Part shown: positions 5,677-7,006 of the stretch, piece by piece
Layout of the letters: the number at the start of each line of letters is the position of its first letter
Numbering within the stretch: the first letter of the stretch is position 1
Source: CAYHCE01 sp964355015
GTDB lineage: Bacteria; Cyanobacteriota; Cyanobacteriia; PCC-6307; Cyanobiaceae
Direction: 5' to 3'
DNA length: 7,006 nt
Assembly: GCA_964355015.1 (NCBI GenBank)
Contig: CAYHCE010000074.1
Span: forward strand, 1 to 7,006
Notes under the pieces: model-generated
Told to the model about the DNA's origin: nothing
The model's input: the letters and a program-made list of their open reading frames with translations, nothing else
The model's database searches: none
Translations under genes and position numbers: made by a program

Positions 5677-6126
5677 AAGAGGCGCCATGCCGGTAAGCCG
5701 TGTCTGCGCAACGGTCTATGCATGAATTGGTTGAGCACCGTTTTTCAGGAACCCCTAAATAGAGGAGCTAATCCGGAGAGGGACTGAATTTCGGAAGTCC
5801 CAGGAGCTCATATTGATGCCACCCTCGGGGCTGTGGGTACGGCGCATGCTCAATGGTGTGACCACCTTTCAGGGGCGGTGCCCCGCCTCGGAGGTTACCG
5901 ATTGGACCGGTAGAGAAATAACCATTCCACCTCATTGGACCCCATGTGAGACCTGGGGCAGTGATTAACGCGACTAGAATACAATGCATATTATCATATC
6001 CGTAGTGATCAGGTGTGCAGCGCATGAACGGGTTTGTTCTCGTATAGATATTAACCAACGTTGCAGCTCAATAATTTCATTCCGTGAAAGTCCGCAAATT
6101 CATGTTGCGGCCAAAGCATCAAGCAG
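5677..6126. other. AT-richer gene-free region with small hairpins
   Basis: No convincing gene. The base composition is visibly more AT-rich than to the left. Structures seen: AACGGT (5710-5715) with ACCGTT (5737-5742) running into TTT; GAGCT/AGCTC (5765-5769, 5805-5809) enclosing GGGACT/AGTCCC (5780-5785, 5796-5801); GGGGC-GGT-GCCCC near 5875; TACCG/CGGTA near 5897-5915; CCCCA/TGGGG near 5939-5957. ATTGGACC occurs twice, about 35 nt apart. A 96-codon minus frame (6058-5768) opens with TTG, has no ribosome site and resembles nothing I know, so I do not call it a gene. Confidence 0.4.
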
Positions 6127-6155
6127 TTGACTGGCTCAGGGATCATAGCCATATT
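6127..6155 (+). promoter_or_regulatory. Putative sigma70-type promoter for the S8 peptidase
   Basis: TTGACT (6127-6132), a 17-nt spacer and CATATT (6150-6155) match the -35 consensus at 5 of 6 and the -10 at 4 of 6 positions. Transcription would start near 6162, leaving a leader of about 40 nt. That leader contains a small stem GAGGG (6165-6169)/CCCTC (6179-6183). The GGGGGAG in its left part is too far from the ATG at 6204 to serve as ribosome site unless the stem folds. Confidence 0.4.
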
Positions 6156-6203
6156 CGATTACTAGAGGGGGAGATAAACCCTCACACTCACTGAGCAAAA
6201 GTC

Positions 6204-6974
6204 ATGAGCAGCACCGTGCAGGCTTTCGAAGTGATCGCCACAGTCTCTCCACGATCAACGGGCCCCCATTCCCTCTTTGACGAACAGATACCAATTACAG
6301 CTAGGAATGCGTCCCAATATGCCTCAACAGAGGAAGATCTACGGAATACCAAGCGGGAACTTACGGAGAAGGGATTCGTCATCTTCGAAGAGGCGTCAAA
6401 CGACAAAACAATTTCAATTGGTGGAAGCGCTAGCCTATTTGAGAATTTCTTTGGGAAACAACTGACCGAACAGACCGCTGAAATCGCCCCAGGGCAACGG
6501 GTCACCTTCATGGCAACAAGCGCAGATCCAGCAGAAGCCCTACTACAGGCACCTGGCGAACTAAAGGATCTGATCGAAGGAGTAGTGATTGCAAGACCAC
6601 CCACATATTTTTTAGCTTCCCCGCTTCCTCCTAACACGCCTGTGGCAGCCAACGCTTATCCCTACTTCAACGTCCCGGATGGGATTTCTGTCATGCTTCG
6701 TGCTGCGAGGGTTCATCGCCTCGGGGTCACCGGCAAGGGGATTGTCGTCGCCATGCCGGACACAGGGATGTACGCCCATCCCTTCTTCGCTCAGCATGGC
6801 TATAGGGTACTCACAACCCTGCTGGCGCCAGGAGCGACCGACCCCAACAGTGACAGCGTGGGCCATGGCACTGGGGAAGCCGCAAATATATTTGCCTGTG
6901 CCCCTGATGTAACGTTGATCCCTGTGAAGACGGCCGGAGATGCTGTCGGGAGCAGGGCTGATTCAAAGTCCTAA
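6204..6974 (+). CDS. S8 subtilisin-like serine peptidase, truncated before Ser
   Basis: A 256-residue open frame encoding the N-terminal part of a subtilase. Residues about 45-105 look like an inhibitory propeptide: KGFVIFEE, then ISIGGSASLFENFFGKQL, reminiscent of the activation domains of kumamolisin/S8 proteases. The peptidase domain begins around 155 and shows the catalytic Asp186 in GIVVAMPDTG and His221 in DSVGHGTGEAANIFACAP. The oxyanion Asn and catalytic Ser blocks are absent: the frame stops at 6974 after AGDAVGSRADSKS, where relatives continue toward a SWG motif. This points to a frameshift or decay, but the rest lies outside the window. No signal peptide is visible, so it may act in the cytoplasm or leave by another route. 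An in-frame TGA four codons upstream makes ATG 6204 the earliest start; the ribosome site is weak. Codon use is more AT-rich than in the genes to the left. Confidence 0.8.
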   Translation: MSSTVQAFEVIATVSPRSTGPHSLFDEQIPITARNASQYASTEEDLRNTKRELTEKGFVIFEEASNDKTISIGGSASLFENFFGKQLTEQTAEIAPGQRVTFMATSADPAEALLQAPGELKDLIEGVVIARPPTYFLASPLPPNTPVAANAYPYFNVPDGISVMLRAARVHRLGVTGKGIVVAMPDTGMYAHPFFAQHGYRVLTTLLAPGATDPNSDSVGHGTGEAANIFACAPDVTLIPVKTAGDAVGSRADSKS

Positions 6975-7006
6975 CTCGGGCTTGGTTCTGGCTTTCTCGT
7001 CGCCAT

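Noticed and set aside
5768..6058. 96-codon minus-strand ORF in the AT-richer spacer
   Set aside because: Opens with TTG, has no ribosome site and no recognisable family, and its composition (Gly, Pro, His, Trp, Met scattered) is not convincing.
1..7006. CRISPR array, toxin-antitoxin pair or phage-defence operon
   Set aside because: No regularly spaced repeats and no cas, toxin, antitoxin or defence motifs. The truncated RecD2 helicase and the S8 peptidase do not form such a unit with their neighbours.

Overview
The window looks like an accessory, insertion-sequence-rich stretch of a high-GC cyanobacterial chromosome, probably a picocyanobacterium (Synechococcus/Cyanobium type). The best lineage clue is a DUF1651 protein, a family I know mainly from that group. 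The genes up to about 5.4 kb are strongly GC-rich. From about 5.7 kb the base composition is visibly more AT-rich, which suggests the right end has a different history.

Layout. (1) 170-490 (+): an MTH1187/YkoF-type thiamine-binding protein, followed at once by a perfect 10-bp hairpin. (2) 518-1008: no convincing gene, but several hairpins and, at 643-678, an intrinsic terminator that reads on the minus strand. (3) 1009-1771 (-): a small cluster made of a two-helix membrane protein, a 49-codon ORF and DUF1651; the last two overlap by ATGA. (4) 1963-3180: a complete IS5-group insertion sequence with imperfect terminal inverted repeats, a 326-aa DDE transposase and a 4-bp TTAG target duplication. 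(5) 3374-5676: a scrambled block. The C-terminal part of recD2 (-) is fused head to head with the C-terminal part of an integrase-core transposase (+). That element appears to sit inside an IS1182/IS5-superfamily transposase, of which only the 3' tail remains. (6) 5677-6203: gene-free, relatively AT-rich, with a plausible sigma70-type promoter at its right end. (7) 6204-6974 (+): an S8 (subtilisin-like) peptidase gene with propeptide-like N-terminus and catalytic Asp and His, which stops before the catalytic Ser region just short of the window edge.

The genes do not form one pathway. The left part is small housekeeping or lineage-specific genes. The centre is an insertion hot spot in which recD2 has lost its Walker A half and three mobile elements are nested or abutting. 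The right part is an accessory protease whose fate depends on sequence outside the window. I found no new multi-gene system. The most useful observations are the exact IS5 boundaries, the recD2/transposase deletion junction, the possible frameshift in the protease, and the hairpin-rich non-coding stretch ending in a minus-strand terminator.
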